Translations under genes and position numbers: made by a program | Source of the DNA: Malachius bipustulatus | Taxonomy: Eukaryota > Arthropoda > Insecta > Coleoptera > Melyridae | Length of the DNA stretch: 64,000 bases | Assembly (NCBI GenBank): GCA_910589415.1 | Contig: OU342630.1 | Coordinates: 88,842,186-88,906,185 of the forward strand | Reading direction: 5' to 3' | Part shown: positions 32,888 to 46,164 of the stretch, piece by piece | Layout of the letters: each line of letters starts with the position of its first letter | Numbering within the stretch: position 1 is the first letter of the stretch | The notes under the pieces: model-generated | Told to the model about the DNA's origin: nothing | The model's input: the letters and a program-made list of their open reading frames with translations, nothing else | Database searches by the model: none

Positions 32888-33344
32888 TAGGAGTATAATA
32901 ATAACTCGCCCCGATTTTAAGAAAAAATTATATTTTCCCATTTTATAGTGGAGTAACTTCAGCATTTGATAGAAAAAGTAATTTATAGGAAGAAAGTAAT
33001 ATACAACTTGCATCTAAATGGGTTAGTTCTTGAGATGCAGAGTGTTGAGTTATCTCAAGAAATTTTTGTTAATACCTATCTCAAAATTGGCTCAACGAAA
33101 TTTTTTAAATTTTTTTTATAGTAGCTGTGTTAATTGAAATAGATTTTGATGCTCCCTAAGAAAAATTATTCAATCTAGTGTGGAGATTTTTTTACCGTCG
33201 TTATCTTTTTTTTTCTAAATCATTTCTACGCCACTGCGTTTATTTTCTTATTTAATGCAAATATAACATTTTTAGTAGATACATCTCGCTGTTTAGAGGG
33301 GAAAAGTCATCTCTTACTTTTTTGTCTTAATACAAAAGGTGTTT

Positions 33345-33389
33345 CCAAGGTACTTGTAAAGTACCTTGGATTTTACTCCAAAGTAAAAT
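33345..33389. repeat. Two adjacent short hairpins
   Basis: CCAAGGTAC-TTGTAAA-GTACCTTGG is followed immediately by ATTTTACT-CCAA-AGTAAAAT. Both are perfect stems (9 and 8 bp). They lie in the loop of the fold-back element, about 125 bp before the tRNA-like sequence. Confidence 0.75.
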
Positions 33390-33503
33390 ATCATAAACAC
33401 CATGCCTTACAAAATTTTTTTATGGGTTCTTACATTGTGAAGTATTTTGGAAATAGTGTGCTCTACGACATAAAAGTAAGGTGACTTTCCTCCTATAAAC
33501 AGC

Positions 33504-33590
33504 ACGAGGGTGGTAGCGCGGCGGTTTAGAACGCTGACTGTTAAGCCGTTGACGCTATCATCGTTTGGGTTCGAATCCCAGGTCGCCATG
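33504..33590 (+). other. tRNA-derived sequence, probably a SINE head
   Basis: An A-box-like TAGCGCGGCGG (33514-33524) and a perfect B box GGTTCGAATCC (33568-33578) have the spacing of a tRNA with a long variable arm. A D-stem (GCG/CGC) can be drawn. The T-arm GGGTTCGAATCCC is good. An anticodon-like GTT is present, but the anticodon stem is poor. The acceptor strands (…GGTCGCC at the 3' side) find no complement at the 5' side. So it is not a functional tRNA. No clear body, tail or target duplication was found. Confidence 0.55.
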
Positions 33591-34498
33591 GTTGTTTGTG
33601 ATCGTTATTTTATCTATTTTTGCATTTTTATCTGTTTGAACAGTTAGTTAGGGAAAGCATAGACGTACAAACTTTGTAAACATCATTTTTCAAAAAAACT
33701 TGTAAATAGGCAAAAAAATTTGCCGCTCACGTATCTTTTTTCGCCGCTCACCTATCATTTTTTGCATGCCGATTGTTTTCCGCGTGCCCCATTTGTATCT
33801 TCCTGTATTTTCTACATCGTAAATAAAAAAAAAAAATTTCCTTCAACATATAATTTGAAGTGTTGGCTTCAATTCGTCTCGCATATGTTGGCACTTTTAT
33901 CTAAAAATCTATCACATATAAAAAAAAATCTCGTGATCGAAAGTTAGATTACCTACACTTATTTACAAATTATTAAATCGATTAAATTTCTTTTTATTTT
34001 TTCTCACATTCACATATAAAACGTGGCGATGGTGATGGTGGTATAGGTACCTATCGATCAATCTACATGTAATTCTCGATATCGAAGCCAAATTACGAGA
34101 GCGGAGCGACTTTGACTTATCTACACAGGTGAGACCGATGCTCCGTCCTTAAAAATCACAAAATATTTACCAAAAATGTCATATTTGCATCAAAAGCAGT
34201 GGCGTAGAAATTATTTATAAAGAAAGATAACGACATACTCGCAGATCTCCGCCACTCGATTGAAAAATGTTTCTTAGGGAGCATGATGCATCAAATTATG
34301 TCGCAGCTGTGAAAAATTTTAGGAAATTCCATTGAGCCAATTTTGATATATAAAAAAAAATCTCCTTTCAGAAAACTCCACTCTGAATCTCGAGAATTAA
34401 CTCATTTCGATGCATTTTGTATAAAACTTTCTTCCTTATGGAATGAATTTTTCTATCGAATGTAGAAGTTACTCTACTATAAACTGGGACACCTGTAT

Positions 34499-35039
34499 AG
34501 AAATTTTTCGTAAAATCGGTGGAGCTTTATCCAATTGAAAGAAACCTTACAATAAAACTAGACCATTTTTTGAAAAAAAAGGGATTTTTCGAAAAATTTT
34601 GAAAAAAAAACAACTTTAAACGCGATATTTTGTTTGTATCACTAGCTTTTTCTCTCCATTTTTCACATTTCGTGTACACTAGGACTGAAAACTTAAAAGA
34701 AGTTTTAACGGACACATATTTTCAGTTTTATGTTTAAGTTAGGTAAAATTACTTAAAATTAATAACCTTTAAACTAGAAAATTTTGTAAACATAAAATAG
34801 CCTAATTTAAAGCGATAATAAAACGTAATTATGCGTATCTATTGCGGCTTAATTTAACTTAATTTTCTGTCAAGTTAATAATTTTAAGCTCAATTTTCTT
34901 GGTATATATTTTGTATAATCCGCAAATTTTTCTCAAGATATCATCAATTTGGTTATAATTTCATAAATTAATGTATTATAATAATAAGTGAGTTATAATC
35001 CATCAGACCACCACCACTTTACAATCTTATATGGATAGC
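34499..35039. other. No gene recognised
   Basis: AT-rich intronic-type sequence without paired repeats. Confidence 0.4.
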
Positions 35040-35345
35040 ATCTTCATGGAGAATGCTATGAAGCTTGGTCTGTGAGATCTTTAATAACTGCTGTGGACGT
35101 CTTGAGATAGACAAACCTGGGCTTTCTTGGACACTTCCAGTGAGACCGGCAATGTTTTAGACTGATTGAGGACGGCACAGTTTCGAACTGGCAATTTTAC
35201 ATCAGAGCGGCCATTTTGCTCAAATTGTGCGATTATCTTTACAATGGCTCTACGAGAAGATGATTCATATCGACCGAAAATATCACGAATTCTGCGAACT
35301 GTCTCGGCCTAATTTTGACCATGTCGGTTATAGTGAATTTTCACC
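35040..35345 (-). pseudogene. Mariner-type transposase N-terminal (helix-turn-helix) fragment
   Basis: On the minus strand the sequence reads ELVKIHYNRHGQN, a stop, then AETVRRIRDIFGRYESSSRR, AIVKIIAQFEQNGRSDV and PVSLEVSKKAQV. This follows the usual N-terminus of insect mariner-like transposases (family: 'V-K-F-Y--N-G-E-----V---R--FGR---P----I---I-KFEETGSV'). It stops before the catalytic domain. It might be the missing N-terminal type for the fragments at 1.4 and 28.1 kb but is not contiguous with them. Confidence 0.78.
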
Positions 35346-38300
35346 AGTTCTATATTTTTAGTATTGCATCTCAAATTACTACAGTTTATTAAAAAAATAT
35401 GTAATGTTCAGTCTAATTATACAAGAAAACAAGTTATTCCTTGCAAAACGTCATGAATTTCTGATTTTTGGATATACATAATAATATGTTGTTATGACCA
35501 TTGCTAGTAGTAAAATATTAATTTTGCACCAAGAAAAGCCTTGTACGTTTTACGCAATGTGAAAAAAAACAAATTGTTCTGCAAATTTCCAGATTTTTGT
35601 CACCCAAATCATACAGTTTTAAGCCGTTTCTGAAATATAGTTTTTAAAGATATTGATTGTTTTTAATTTTTTTTTTGAAAAATCTGGTAGCGGAGTCTAT
35701 TCAAACTATATCACTGTATACATCACCACAGTACCTATATAGACTATAGAGCAACAATAAATGACTTCTCTCGTGCTTTGGCAAGGCTTTCTGGATTTAC
35801 TGGAACTTTGTTGCAAAAATACTATAGCTTCTTGAAATACTAAAATACTGAAGTTTTTTCTGAAGTGTACTACTCAGTTATGTATTTCCTAGCCAGAAAG
35901 GAGAAGTGGTATGCACATCATTTCACAATTTTTTTCTGTTACGCGCACGGTTTGGGTGATAAGATATTAGGCGCAAAATAGGCAAAAAAGTTTAGTTTTT
36001 TTGTTCATTGTGCAAGACACACAAGGCTTTCGTTGGAGCAAAATTGGTATTTTACTACTAGCAATGATCCTAAGAGCATATACAAAAATCAGAAATAAAT
36101 AATCTTTTGCAAGGAAATAATGAATATAAATTGACTGGGCTATAGAGGATTTATAGGAAATCTGCATGATGTGAGTGATTTTTTGAAATAAATGTCTTAT
36201 TCCCACTTTCATTTAATTTAATTCAAAGTATACCTAGTAAAATATAATGTTAAATAAACATAATAAAATGTCATTTATTCTTATTAAGGATATATTGTAG
36301 TTCCGTTTAGTAACGTGCTACATATTTACTGGTCTAGAAATGGCATGCTCAGCTTCTAACTTTATTGTTACACGCCTACACGCGGCTGAAATTAGCAATA
36401 ATTTCTATCTTTTAAGTTGGTTTCTATTCTTGTACAGCCCATATACTACACAGTTGTAATTACTCACAACTACTGCGACCAGACTATTTAAAATCATATC
36501 AGCGTGTTTGCATAGTTTCATTTAAATATTCTACGCCGGTTTCTAATTTTAATTGTATCAACGACACATGTTGTTTATTGGGTTCGTTTTTCGTTTAAAC
36601 ATCTCTGCTTCTTTTATGTTTTGTGAAATTTTCATACATTATGTTTTCATGTGTTTTTTTGCCACATGATACACCATGAAGCTACTCGATTCTATTTATA
36701 GCAGAGCAATTCCCATCATAGGCAACTGGACTCACTGATATCCTTAGATAAGAAGTAGTTTGATATGTTTTCCTATTCTATACTCCCATGGGAATTGCTC
36801 TATATGCATCTGTAGCAGGCAATTGCAACCCTAATTCTGTCTAGAGCTGTTTTTGAACGCTGTACCTATCCTACACGTCAAGTGTTGGGTAGCCACCAAT
36901 ATAGGGGAAGGTGGTCTACATTTAAGTACATCAGAGGTCGATTCTCTCTAGAACTGCAGTACTTTGGACTTCTCTACCCGTACATTATTGCGTTCCCCTG
37001 GTCTACTCCCACCATCAGTTTAAATCGAGGGTAAACAGGCATTTACTACTATCTCATAGTATTCCTAGATTACAGGAGTGCTTATAGGTTCGTCTTCGTG
37101 GAGGCGCAAAACTTTTTTTTTAATTAATAATGAGAACTACCTAAAGAACTTACTTAGTCCTGAAAAGAATGATTTCTCCCTTTGAAGTGATGAGTGATTT
37201 GTGCGTGTACGAGTGACAAAATGGTACCGGCTAGTAAGCCACTTGCTTCATCGCATTGTATATCATCTGTTGCTGTCTTCTAACAAAGATTAAATTTAAA
37301 GAAATAACCAGTAGCAGTGAGACTTGCAATTAGTTAATTGTTCCGGTAGCTGACTCGAAGCAGATTGAACTTCCTTTAAAAAAGTGACCTGAGCCGTGAA
37401 ACTGATGCTATACAAGGTACCAAACATTTATCTCCAAATACTGGCAAATACAGATCGTTAAACGGACAAAGTTGGGGAGATTTGACGCTGATTATCTGAA
37501 AAAACTGAAATCTCGGTAAAACTTTTTTAGTCATTTTATTAAAAGTAAATGAATTGTGTAAACCGACAAAAAATTATTAATTTATTTTTGATAATAAAAA
37601 ATATATGACCAAAATAAGTTCCTATAGTACCTATAGTACCTATAGTGAAAAAAAGTACCTACACATCACTGCGTTCTCTACTTTTTTACACTTCATCCGA
37701 AACTCACTTAAGTACCTAAGTAAATTGTGTATTTGTCTCATATTCCTATATTAAAGAAAAATTATTTCCAAAATAGTAAAAGTCCTTCTGTCAATTAAGA
37801 AGAAACAATTAGTGGTGTTTTATTAGTATTATTGTCTTAAAGTTTGAAATTTTTCAAAAGTTTCATGGTCTTTCACAAATCCTGCTTGCTACCTTGGAAT
37901 TTCATGGTTAAAGAAATGTTGTAAACGACGTTGAATTACTCGAAGAAGTGTTCTGCTTTCATATCAAATTAATGCAATTGTGTGATTGTTGGTTTGTGAT
38001 AAGTACGTAGTAATAAAGTTACTGATGAGCACCTACCAGTTTTTCAAGCACTTATCTATACTTTGTTACAAAGCACCAATAGATGACACACTTCCCTGAT
38101 TTCATTTTGTTGCAGGCAGCTCTGTTCTCCAATAATAATTCCGTCACTATCTGCGAATTAATTCATTTTCATTAATTATATAGTCTCATCTATTTCAGAA
38201 AGGCAAAATACCAATCAAAACCAGAGGATAAGCAGCGTCGACATCTTCATTGTTTCGCTTGAGTCCTTCTTCCGCATTTTAGCTTTGCCGCTTTGCCAGT

Positions 38301-38883
38301 TCTTGATTTTAACTATCGGAACAAGTAATTCACCTTACGTAATAGACATATTGTATTTTATTTTGTATACTAAAAGAATATTTATTTCCAAGCCCGTTTT
38401 AATTTCTGCAGAATTTCCTTCCGTTTTAGAACCGTTGAGCACGAAGTCGATATGACGGTCAATAACTTGATGGGATGACATTGACTCTATGGCAGTTTGG
38501 GGCTTTATAATGTAGACAGTTTGGCTCCTTCCCGTTTACCTTCTGTAATAATTGCTGCTGAAACTGCTGCATCGTCAGCTCTGAAGTGGTGAAAAGATCG
38601 GAATTGAAACTTTTGCTGTTTGGGGTATACAGGGGTATAAGGGAAACTGGTGAAAACGTTCTGATGTAACTGGCGATAGGAGATCAAAATGATTTTTAAT
38701 TGGTAAAATTCAGAGAGGTAACCCTGATTCAATATGTTTTACTATCCTACCATCAAGGGCTCTAGATTAATGTTTTTTAATTTAATTTTTATTTTTCAAG
38801 ATTTTTCATGTTTCTTATAACATGAAACTTTTCTACATTTTCAATTTTCAAATAACGAAGCTAACACCGTTAAGGCCGGTTCT
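35346..38883. other. Presumed intron; no gene recognised
   Basis: AT-rich sequence with short unrecognised frames (35967-36212 and 38505-38732, minus). One short inverted-repeat element is listed separately at 36703-36801. Confidence 0.4.
36703..36801. mobile_element. 99-bp miniature inverted-repeat element
   Basis: AGAGCAATTCCCAT and ATGGGAATTGCTCT are perfect 14-bp inverted repeats with TATA-type sequence just outside each. Too short to assign to a family. Confidence 0.55.
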
Positions 38884-38985
38884 CACTTGTACGACACCCG
38901 ACGACAGCGACAACGCGACAACACGACAAAATTGCGGGGGGACTTCACCCTGAGTCTGGTTGCCACTTGTACGACACCCGACGAC
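38884..38985 (+). repeat. 80-bp spaced direct repeat
   Basis: CACTTGTACGACACCCGACG, followed by AC, occurs at 38884 and again at 38964. The segment between is rich in CGACA words. The first copy follows GGCCGGTTCT, which resembles a transposon end, but no partner end was found. Confidence 0.6.
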
Positions 38986-40724
38986 GTGCCATATCGTAAT
39001 TAATTGTTTTAAATAAATTAGTATTCTCGAATTTATTACCTTGTTTCCACCAGTGAAGATGCGTGTCTTTCACGGGCAGACCAGCATAATTGTATACCAT
39101 TATGCTGGTATATCATTCTTAAGACACAAGAATTACATCAACAATATCTAGTGTGTAACTGAACCATATACTTTTGATTTCATGTAGGTACCTTATTATA
39201 CATAGATAGGTACATCTATTCGCCGCAAAAGTCCGTTATGGAATCATGAAAAGGGAAAGAAGAATTGGAGCGACTTCCATATTCCATATTTCGTCCATAT
39301 TCCTGACACAAACAATCTAGATGAGGGATTAGCTCGTGACGCAGTTTTGTGTTTGACTATTAACCTGCTAACAGTGTTACTCCTATTTGTGTCAGGAAGG
39401 CCTTTGTTCTTTATCTAACCATTGTATTTCGTTTTTTTTTTACTTTTGCGGCGACACTGAACCTTCATGACCTTAGACCTCAGACGTCAGTCACGACAGC
39501 TTTTTACAGCAATAATCTAATCCTGGCTGCAACGAAAAGGTCTAGCACATTATAATCATCAAAAATTACGCACTATCCAAAACAGATCATAAAACATTGA
39601 TAAGTTAGCTATACTTTAGTGGGAACTCTGTTCAGTTCAACCAGTATTTTTTACATTTTCATAAGATCTTTGTGTTTGGCTGTAACTCTTCAAATAACAA
39701 AAGATACGTAGAAGAATAATATGACTCACCCTGTATAAAAGCTATAACAGAATAATACATTTTCTTGCTTAAATTCAAGTCTATACTTGATTCATATAGG
39801 TACGTTAATTGATGTCGCTTGTAATTGCCCATTAACAGTTTAACTACATCAGATAAGAATTTTGGAAAGAATGCTCTCTTGTTTCAGGGTTTCGTGAAAA
39901 TAACAGTTTCATCAACGGCTCATTGATTTTTTTTTAATTTTTACCCTTCATTTTACTACAAGTAAAAGTATTTCATGCTCTATAAAGTTTCCCCCTAAAA
40001 TGCATTCGTCCTAATCAAATAAAATTAAATGGTGTTTGATATTCAATTTTCTAGGACAGAAAGTAAAAATCTCTACATTTCATTTCAGTGCATTTTATTT
40101 AAATTTTTATTTGCATAAAAATGTTATTTCATGCTCGGAGATTCTTTGATGCGCGGGTGCAATTAATTAAAACTAACTATGTGCCGACAACATTAATTGT
40201 GTTGAAGGCGTAACCAAAGACTAGGTATTTCAAATATTAATATTCTTAAATTATAGTAGCTCATGTCTATAGAATTAACGAAGACTTGCACCAGCAACGT
40301 GGTGTTTCCGTTACACCCATATAAGAACTGATCTACACTGAATTCATAATGGTACCTACCTATTATGAATTTTATTAATTCATCATACTAGATAAACGCG
40401 ATAAAAATGCCACAATTCCAGTCACTGAAGTCTCTATTAAGAAAATTTATTATAACAGTCTAAGATACCACTTCACGTGTAAGAACTAGACAGATTTCTC
40501 AACGTGACTTCATCGATAACTAACTACACAGTAGAATTTATTACGTACCTACGAAACTCAATAGAATACTCTACGGAAAACCTATCTAGTTTTTATCTTC
40601 ACTTCAAAACATAAATGAGTCGGCATGCTTCAAAACGCTCTAAGTTTTATTTTTTTCCCCTAAAAGATCAAGTGCCACAATTTTGGTAGTGTTAAGAAAA
40701 GTTGAATTGAAATGATCGCTGAAA
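38986..40724. other. Presumed intron; no gene recognised
   Basis: ACTCACCCTGTATA at 39722-39735 looks like a right end of a TACAGGGTGAG-type element. I could not find its left end. Confidence 0.4.
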
Positions 40725-41391
40725 TATACAGGGGGTGGTTTCACTTTGTACGTTTATAGCTCTGGCACCCGGAAAAACGCGTAAAAATAATTGTTTTTTG
40801 CCTATAAAAATTTGCTCTGAAACGTATTATTTTCGAGATACAGGGTGATAAACTTTGAAGAAACAAAGATCTTTGTTTTTGAATACTAGGTTATGAAGGC
40901 GCGCATATATCTTCAGTGATCTCCGAGATAAAGCAAACTTCAAAACTAAACAACTACTCCCTAACATTCAAGATTTTACTGACGGACAATGCCAGCCGCT
41001 TCAAACACCGCGAAGCCAACAGAATGTTAACTATTGCAAAAAAGAAACTACAGAATTATTAAATAATGTAAGCCCAAAAAAAATGCGTAGAAATTATTGA
41101 CATGGCACTACTCTACAATGACTGAGAGTCACTGTACAATCGGACAGCTAAACTCAAAATCGAAGAAAAATGGCCTCTAACTTTTATAATATAACAAAGA
41201 ACAATTCCAAAATAGCAACGGTAATAATAAGACGTGATTCTAAAACCAACATTTTTTAAAGTTTTTTAATAAATTATGTATCTCGATAACGAAACGACTT
41301 AAAGCAAAATTTTATAAAAATAATTATTATTTTTACGTGTTCTGTACCGTTTTCCGCAGTTAAGAACATAAAAACTAAAACACTCTGTATA
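40725..41391. mobile_element. 667-bp element with about 130-bp imperfect inverted repeats
   Basis: The left arm reads TATACAGGGGGTGGTTTC, then GGAAAAACGCGTAAAAATAA, AAATTTGCTCTGAAACGT and TTCGAGATACAG. The right arm, complemented, reads TATACAGAGTGTTTTAG, GGAAAACGGTACAGAACACG, TAAAAATAATAATTATTTT, AAATTTTGCTTTAAGTCGT and ATCGAGATACAT. TA flanks both sides. No coding capacity. Confidence 0.72.
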
Positions 41392-43109
41392 GGTGCAGGC
41401 TGTTTCATTGAAAAGTATAAAATATCCAGAAACTCCTGGATAAATTCTAGGGGGGCGAGTTATGAAAAAAAGTTTTTTCAAGCCTCCCTAAGAAGTTACA
41501 AATTCTTGAAATGTGGTAAAAAATTCAAACTTATCAATTTTTTCTGATACGACTTGAAATAAAAATTGAACTGTAAGGGGGTAAACTTTAGCACCCCTAT
41601 TCCGTCTACCCTAAACCGTCCTTTTCAAGTGGGAGATCTATGTGACATAAACCTACTACAGTTGTTTCCATTGTATGAATTTCTGGAAAATTGTGCAGGT
41701 ATGTAGAGGATGCATGATTTGAGCGCTTTGTTGTAATTGTAATTATACATCTATGATGGACAGATAGAGGTTTAGATTTTCTAAAGTAACTTATACTTAA
41801 GTTATTTTGTAAGCCACAGGAGGATCAAGTGCGAGCTATGGTTAAATTTTTTTTCTACATAGGCTGCCAAGGTCACATGAAATATCAGCATTGCTGTCAT
41901 ATCTAAAATTTTGTAAGTTCAATTAGGAATCTCGTATATCACTTTTGATTTATTTGGAAATAAGATTTAAAGGTTTCTTTTGATTATACTTAACTGATGT
42001 TAATTCATAATAGGCTAAAAAATAATAAGCATCTATTTGTAAAGAACATTTTATTGGAAAGTTAAATTTACAAATTTAATTAATGCAAAACTTGACAGTT
42101 GTTAATTTAATATTCAGAATCATTATAAACCAATTCCATAAATTAATATTTCTACACGGTTAGTACACATAAAAATAATAACTTATAATAAAATGTCGAA
42201 TATCTGATTTTGAAAATTAGAATAGGTCTCCATAAACAGCATCATTGTTCGATAAAAGGATGAAATTCAGTCTTCACCTTCAGATATAAGTACAACTTCA
42301 GAATGTCGAGATAAATTTTGTTCTTCTAGTTTTCATTCTTCTTACTTTCGGAAAGAGTAAATATGTAAAAGAACTAAAACTGCAGAAGGAAGAAGACTGA
42401 CGATCGGGAATAAAATCATCTCGACAGAAGGCATTCCTTATAATTATTTTAATCATTTTGCGATAAATTTCCCTTTTTTTTTGTCGAAATTACATGAAAA
42501 CGAAAATGATCCCCCTCTTCTAATATCAGAAAACTCTTCATTTTATATACGCGTATACTTCATTATTACGGTCTTTCTTTTTACTTGTGTTAAAATCGAA
42601 GTACCTCGAGATGGAAACCAGTTTACTATAATTTAGTACCTAACTGATTTGAGGGCTGACCATGGAGTATATTATAGTGTACCTACTCATTCAATAGAGA
42701 TCTGGTCGTGGTCGCTACCAGTTATACGTGCCGGTTACACTGGAATATTATTAAATAAATATAAGGTGCGGTAAAATCCTACAGCACCTATGCATTAAAC
42801 ATTAATTACAACGATATGGCCGGTTTTATAAACATAAATGCATTATTGCTTATTTACATTATTAATGTGGTTATGAACGCTGCTGGTTTAAATAATGCAT
42901 GCAACTCTTAAAAATTGAATAGTTTTAAGACACTAATTTGCGGAACATTAATTCATGGTTACCTGATGACACAATTTCAAAAAAAAAAAAATCCCGAGAC
43001 TAGTCAATTTGTATTTCATGGGGATATAAATTTCGACGAACAATTGAACGTGAATAACTCACCTCTTTTCTTTTATCAACCATAGTGAAAAAATCTTATC
43101 GGCAGCTTG
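41392..43109. other. Presumed intron; no gene recognised
   Basis: AT-rich sequence without recognisable genes or element ends. Confidence 0.4.
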
Positions 43110-43540
43110 GGTGTGCGGACTGAAAATAGCCATCACACTCACCTCCATCGTTAATAAACTCACCTTCCATCGATCTATACTGATGACTCGAAAACCAAAA
43201 ATACGTCAGATATATCACGGATTATCAGAAATTAGATCTAAGTAAAAATGGCTAAAATACCTCTAGGAAGGCATACCATCAGTTTTATAACAAAGTGGAG
43301 TGGCAATGCAGATACCCTGATAACAAATAGCTTTACGCGCTATAGGTATTGATCTAACCCAAAATTCATTCAAAGTGCTGAGGATGTAAAGAAGAAGATG
43401 AAACTGCATATAATCTGCTTTGTCATTGTCCAGTGCTTCGTTAATATCGTCAATTCATATTGGTTTGGAAGAAATCTGTCCTGGAATTGATGAACTCCAC
43501 ATCTTCAATATATGCGAACCATCGGGTTGTTGGTGGTCAA
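43110..43540 (+). pseudogene. RNase H / zinc-motif remnant of a non-LTR retrotransposon
   Basis: Pieces in shifting frames are TDDSKTKNTSDIYHG (family: F-T-D-G-S-K-T), LGRHTISFITKW (family: L-G-…-S-V-F-Q-A-E) and GCKEEDETAYNLLCHCPVLR. The last is the family's terminal 'C--C-EEDETAYHLLCECP-L' motif. This order is the end of ORF2 in R1/Jockey-type LINEs that carry RNase H. Catalytic Asp and Glu positions are mostly lost. It is not contiguous with the LINE at 23.7-25.4 kb. Confidence 0.72.
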
Positions 43541-45921
43541 AGAGTCACCCTCTCTGCTAAAATTCAGATATGGACCAGTTAAAACATTTAAATTTCCTTT
43601 TGTTCGTACAATAATCAACTATCTATTACCGTGAACCTAAAAAATTCAAAGACTCAGTTAATAAAACCGAATTTAGGTGACCCTAGAGGAAGAAATCGAG
43701 ACTCGTATTTGGAAACAAATGGGACAATTCTGTAGCACCTTATCAAATGATTCTGAAATGTCTGATACGGTCAGTTCCGAACATTGCTACTGTAATTAGA
43801 GAGGCTCCATCATGCTGAAGAGATGATGTAAAGCTCAGTTTCTTTTCAACAGCGCATAACAGATATCGCCATTCAAAGAGGCATGAATGAATACGGGATG
43901 AACTATACTGTATTTCCAGATATGCCTACAAAACTAAGGCCTACAAATTTGATAAATTTACTCGTACATCTCTAAAGATGTTACAATCCTCATCATTTTA
44001 GTACCTATCCCGCATATTTCTTATTAACAAAGCTTTAAAGAAGACTTCGTTATTTGTCACTGAAGAAAATATATTCTTTACTAGATTTCAATTAGTAGGT
44101 ATACGTATTCAGTAAGTAATTTATTTGGTGATTTGAAGTTACTTACAATGAGTAAGATTGAGAGGAGAGTAAATTTCGCGCAAACTCATGCGGTACATAA
44201 CGTTATAATGAAATCATTTTCGAAAATACAGTTATGAAGAGAGATTCATTTCCCTGTCAAAACTGAATACCTAATACATGGTCTGGCGAATCAAAATAAA
44301 ATATTTCAAATAAAATTATTTATAATGATATAGGTTCGATCATTTAACGCGCTTTATTTGAAGACTGCGTATGTTGTATTCCATAATATGTAATTCTCTA
44401 ACTAATTTTTTTATTGCAAATGATTAATATGGCCATAATGACGAACATTACAATGCATGTTATGTAAGATTGAAGCCTCTGGGCATGGCAGAGTATTCAG
44501 ATGATGAACTAGCACTATACTTATTGACAGAAAATTTTCATGTACCTAGACTTGAATGATGAAAAGAACGGTCTGAACAGGATATAGGTACATAAGCATT
44601 TTTAATGGCTCTTAGGCCATTGATCTTTTCAACCAAGCCCCTTAGACACTTCTGAAATTATTCTTCCATAATCGATGACAGTAGTCGGAAGAACTACCCG
44701 CAAAAACTGGAAGTGGGTTCGTTTAGTCCCCACCCTCTGTTTTCGACGGTACCGAACCCGAATCCGGGATTGAATAAATTTTCTTACTCAGAGCAATCCT
44801 TCGATATTTGGCAAAAACTACCCTTACAGTAACTTTCCCCACACACTCCAGTTTCCCACTACCGTTTTCTGGCTGATTATCTTACCCCTTCCTCGAGTAG
44901 AACATTTAGTTCCTCGAGGGAGACTAACCCAAACACCACCACTACCCCTCCATTATCCCTATATCCTATATATCTTCAGCGGGTAGAAATTTGATTATTT
45001 TGAGAGAAAATAATTTTTTCATGTCTGCAGAAAGTGACAAAGAGGGTTGGAAGAACTCCAGGTGTTTGTACAATGGGGTGAAAAATTATTTTTTTTACGA
45101 AACCTGCACCTAAAAATGAAAGTAGTTTTTTGGGAATTATGCAAAATCCCAGACATTCAGAGCTTTGAAGCATTTCAATCAGGCATCGTAAAAATACACA
45201 TAATCATTAAAATCAATGACACAAATTTTGAATCATCCTGGTTAGTGGTTATAATGTGCCACACGTGGATTTAAAAAAAAAGATAAAAAATAGTAGACAT
45301 GTAAAATTTTGTAGCAGGCGAGACATGTAGAAGTTTTCATAACAGTTATAATGATAGGTACATGATAAGCAATTCACCAATAATTGATAGTCACTGACTC
45401 GTTGAAGACGAGATTATAAGGCATCGTAAGTTCAAAATTATTTTTAGTCCTATTTCTATTATCTCGTGGCTCCTAATAGCTGGTGTTTAAATGTAATCAC
45501 ATAAATTATTACCATCGGTCCTCTCACTAATTTTAAACAAGGCGCGAAAAATGAGGTGTGCTTAAGGTATGCTCGAGTGCTTGTAAGTCTAACTATTCTG
45601 CAGACGCAGAGTAGAGTCGGATATGGTTTAGTGGGTAGGTGTTTTTAGTTAGGTACACAATAATAAACGCATGTTTATATCCTGTAATATTTTGACATAC
45701 TTACTGAGGTGATTGTTGTTTGTGTTTGCATTAGGATATTGTTAACTGGGAGCGTGTAACACTGATTTAGTGAGTTTATATGTACATTCGTAACATTAGT
45801 TTGTTCTTGTGATATAAATACTTACTAAGAATTTTAAGAAGCAATAAACTAGAACGGAATGGTTTTAAATATTTGTTGCTGCTCTGCAACCCCCTATTTA
45901 AAATTATAAAAATATATGTTA
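43541..45921. other. Presumed intron; no gene recognised
   Basis: This stretch includes a C/CA-rich segment (44690-44960) with a small inverted pair CCTCGAG…CCTCGAGG. The overlapping frames at 44976-45274 have no family resemblance. Confidence 0.4.
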
Positions 45922-46053
45922 TCGTATTATGGGACAAAAAGTATAATAATAAAATTACTAATGACGGTAATTCATTGGCGCCTCTATTGGCGTAGATCTT
46001 AGGTCGTAGGTTTTTTGGATTTCACAACCTTTGAACTTCTACGCCAATAGAAT
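45922..46053 (+). repeat. Interspersed repeat, copy 2
   Basis: Related to 23402-23520. This copy shows an internal inverted pair, ATTGGCGTAG and CTACGCCAAT, about 45 bp apart, so the family may be a short inverted-repeat element. Confidence 0.6.
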
Positions 46054-46164
46054 AAAAAGTTAAATATCGCGCATAGATTAATCGACTGCATTTTCTACAA
46101 CTAGAAGCCTATCTGTTGATTGGTAAAGAAACTTGCTTGGTAAACAATGAACAATTAAGTTAGG

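Larger units (their letters stand above)
32929..34498. mobile_element. 1.57 kb fold-back element with about 350-bp arms
   Basis: The left arm 32929-33280 mirrors the right arm 34160-34498. Matching pairs: TATAGTGGAGTAACTTC with GAAGTTACTCTACTATA; TTGGCTCAACGAAATTT with AAATTCCATTGAGCCAA; TGCTCCCTAAGAAAAAT with ATGTTTCTTAGGGAGCA; and TTTCTACGCCACTGC with GCAGTGGCGTAGAAA. The right end is well kept (GGGACACCTGTATA); the left is worn (TATATTTTCCCA). The loop (33280-34160) holds two hairpins and a tRNA-like sequence. Confidence 0.72.

Noticed and set aside
33504..33590. Functional tRNA gene (Asn-like anticodon GTT or a long-variable-arm tRNA)
   Set aside because: The A and B boxes are good, but the acceptor strands do not pair and the anticodon stem is poor.
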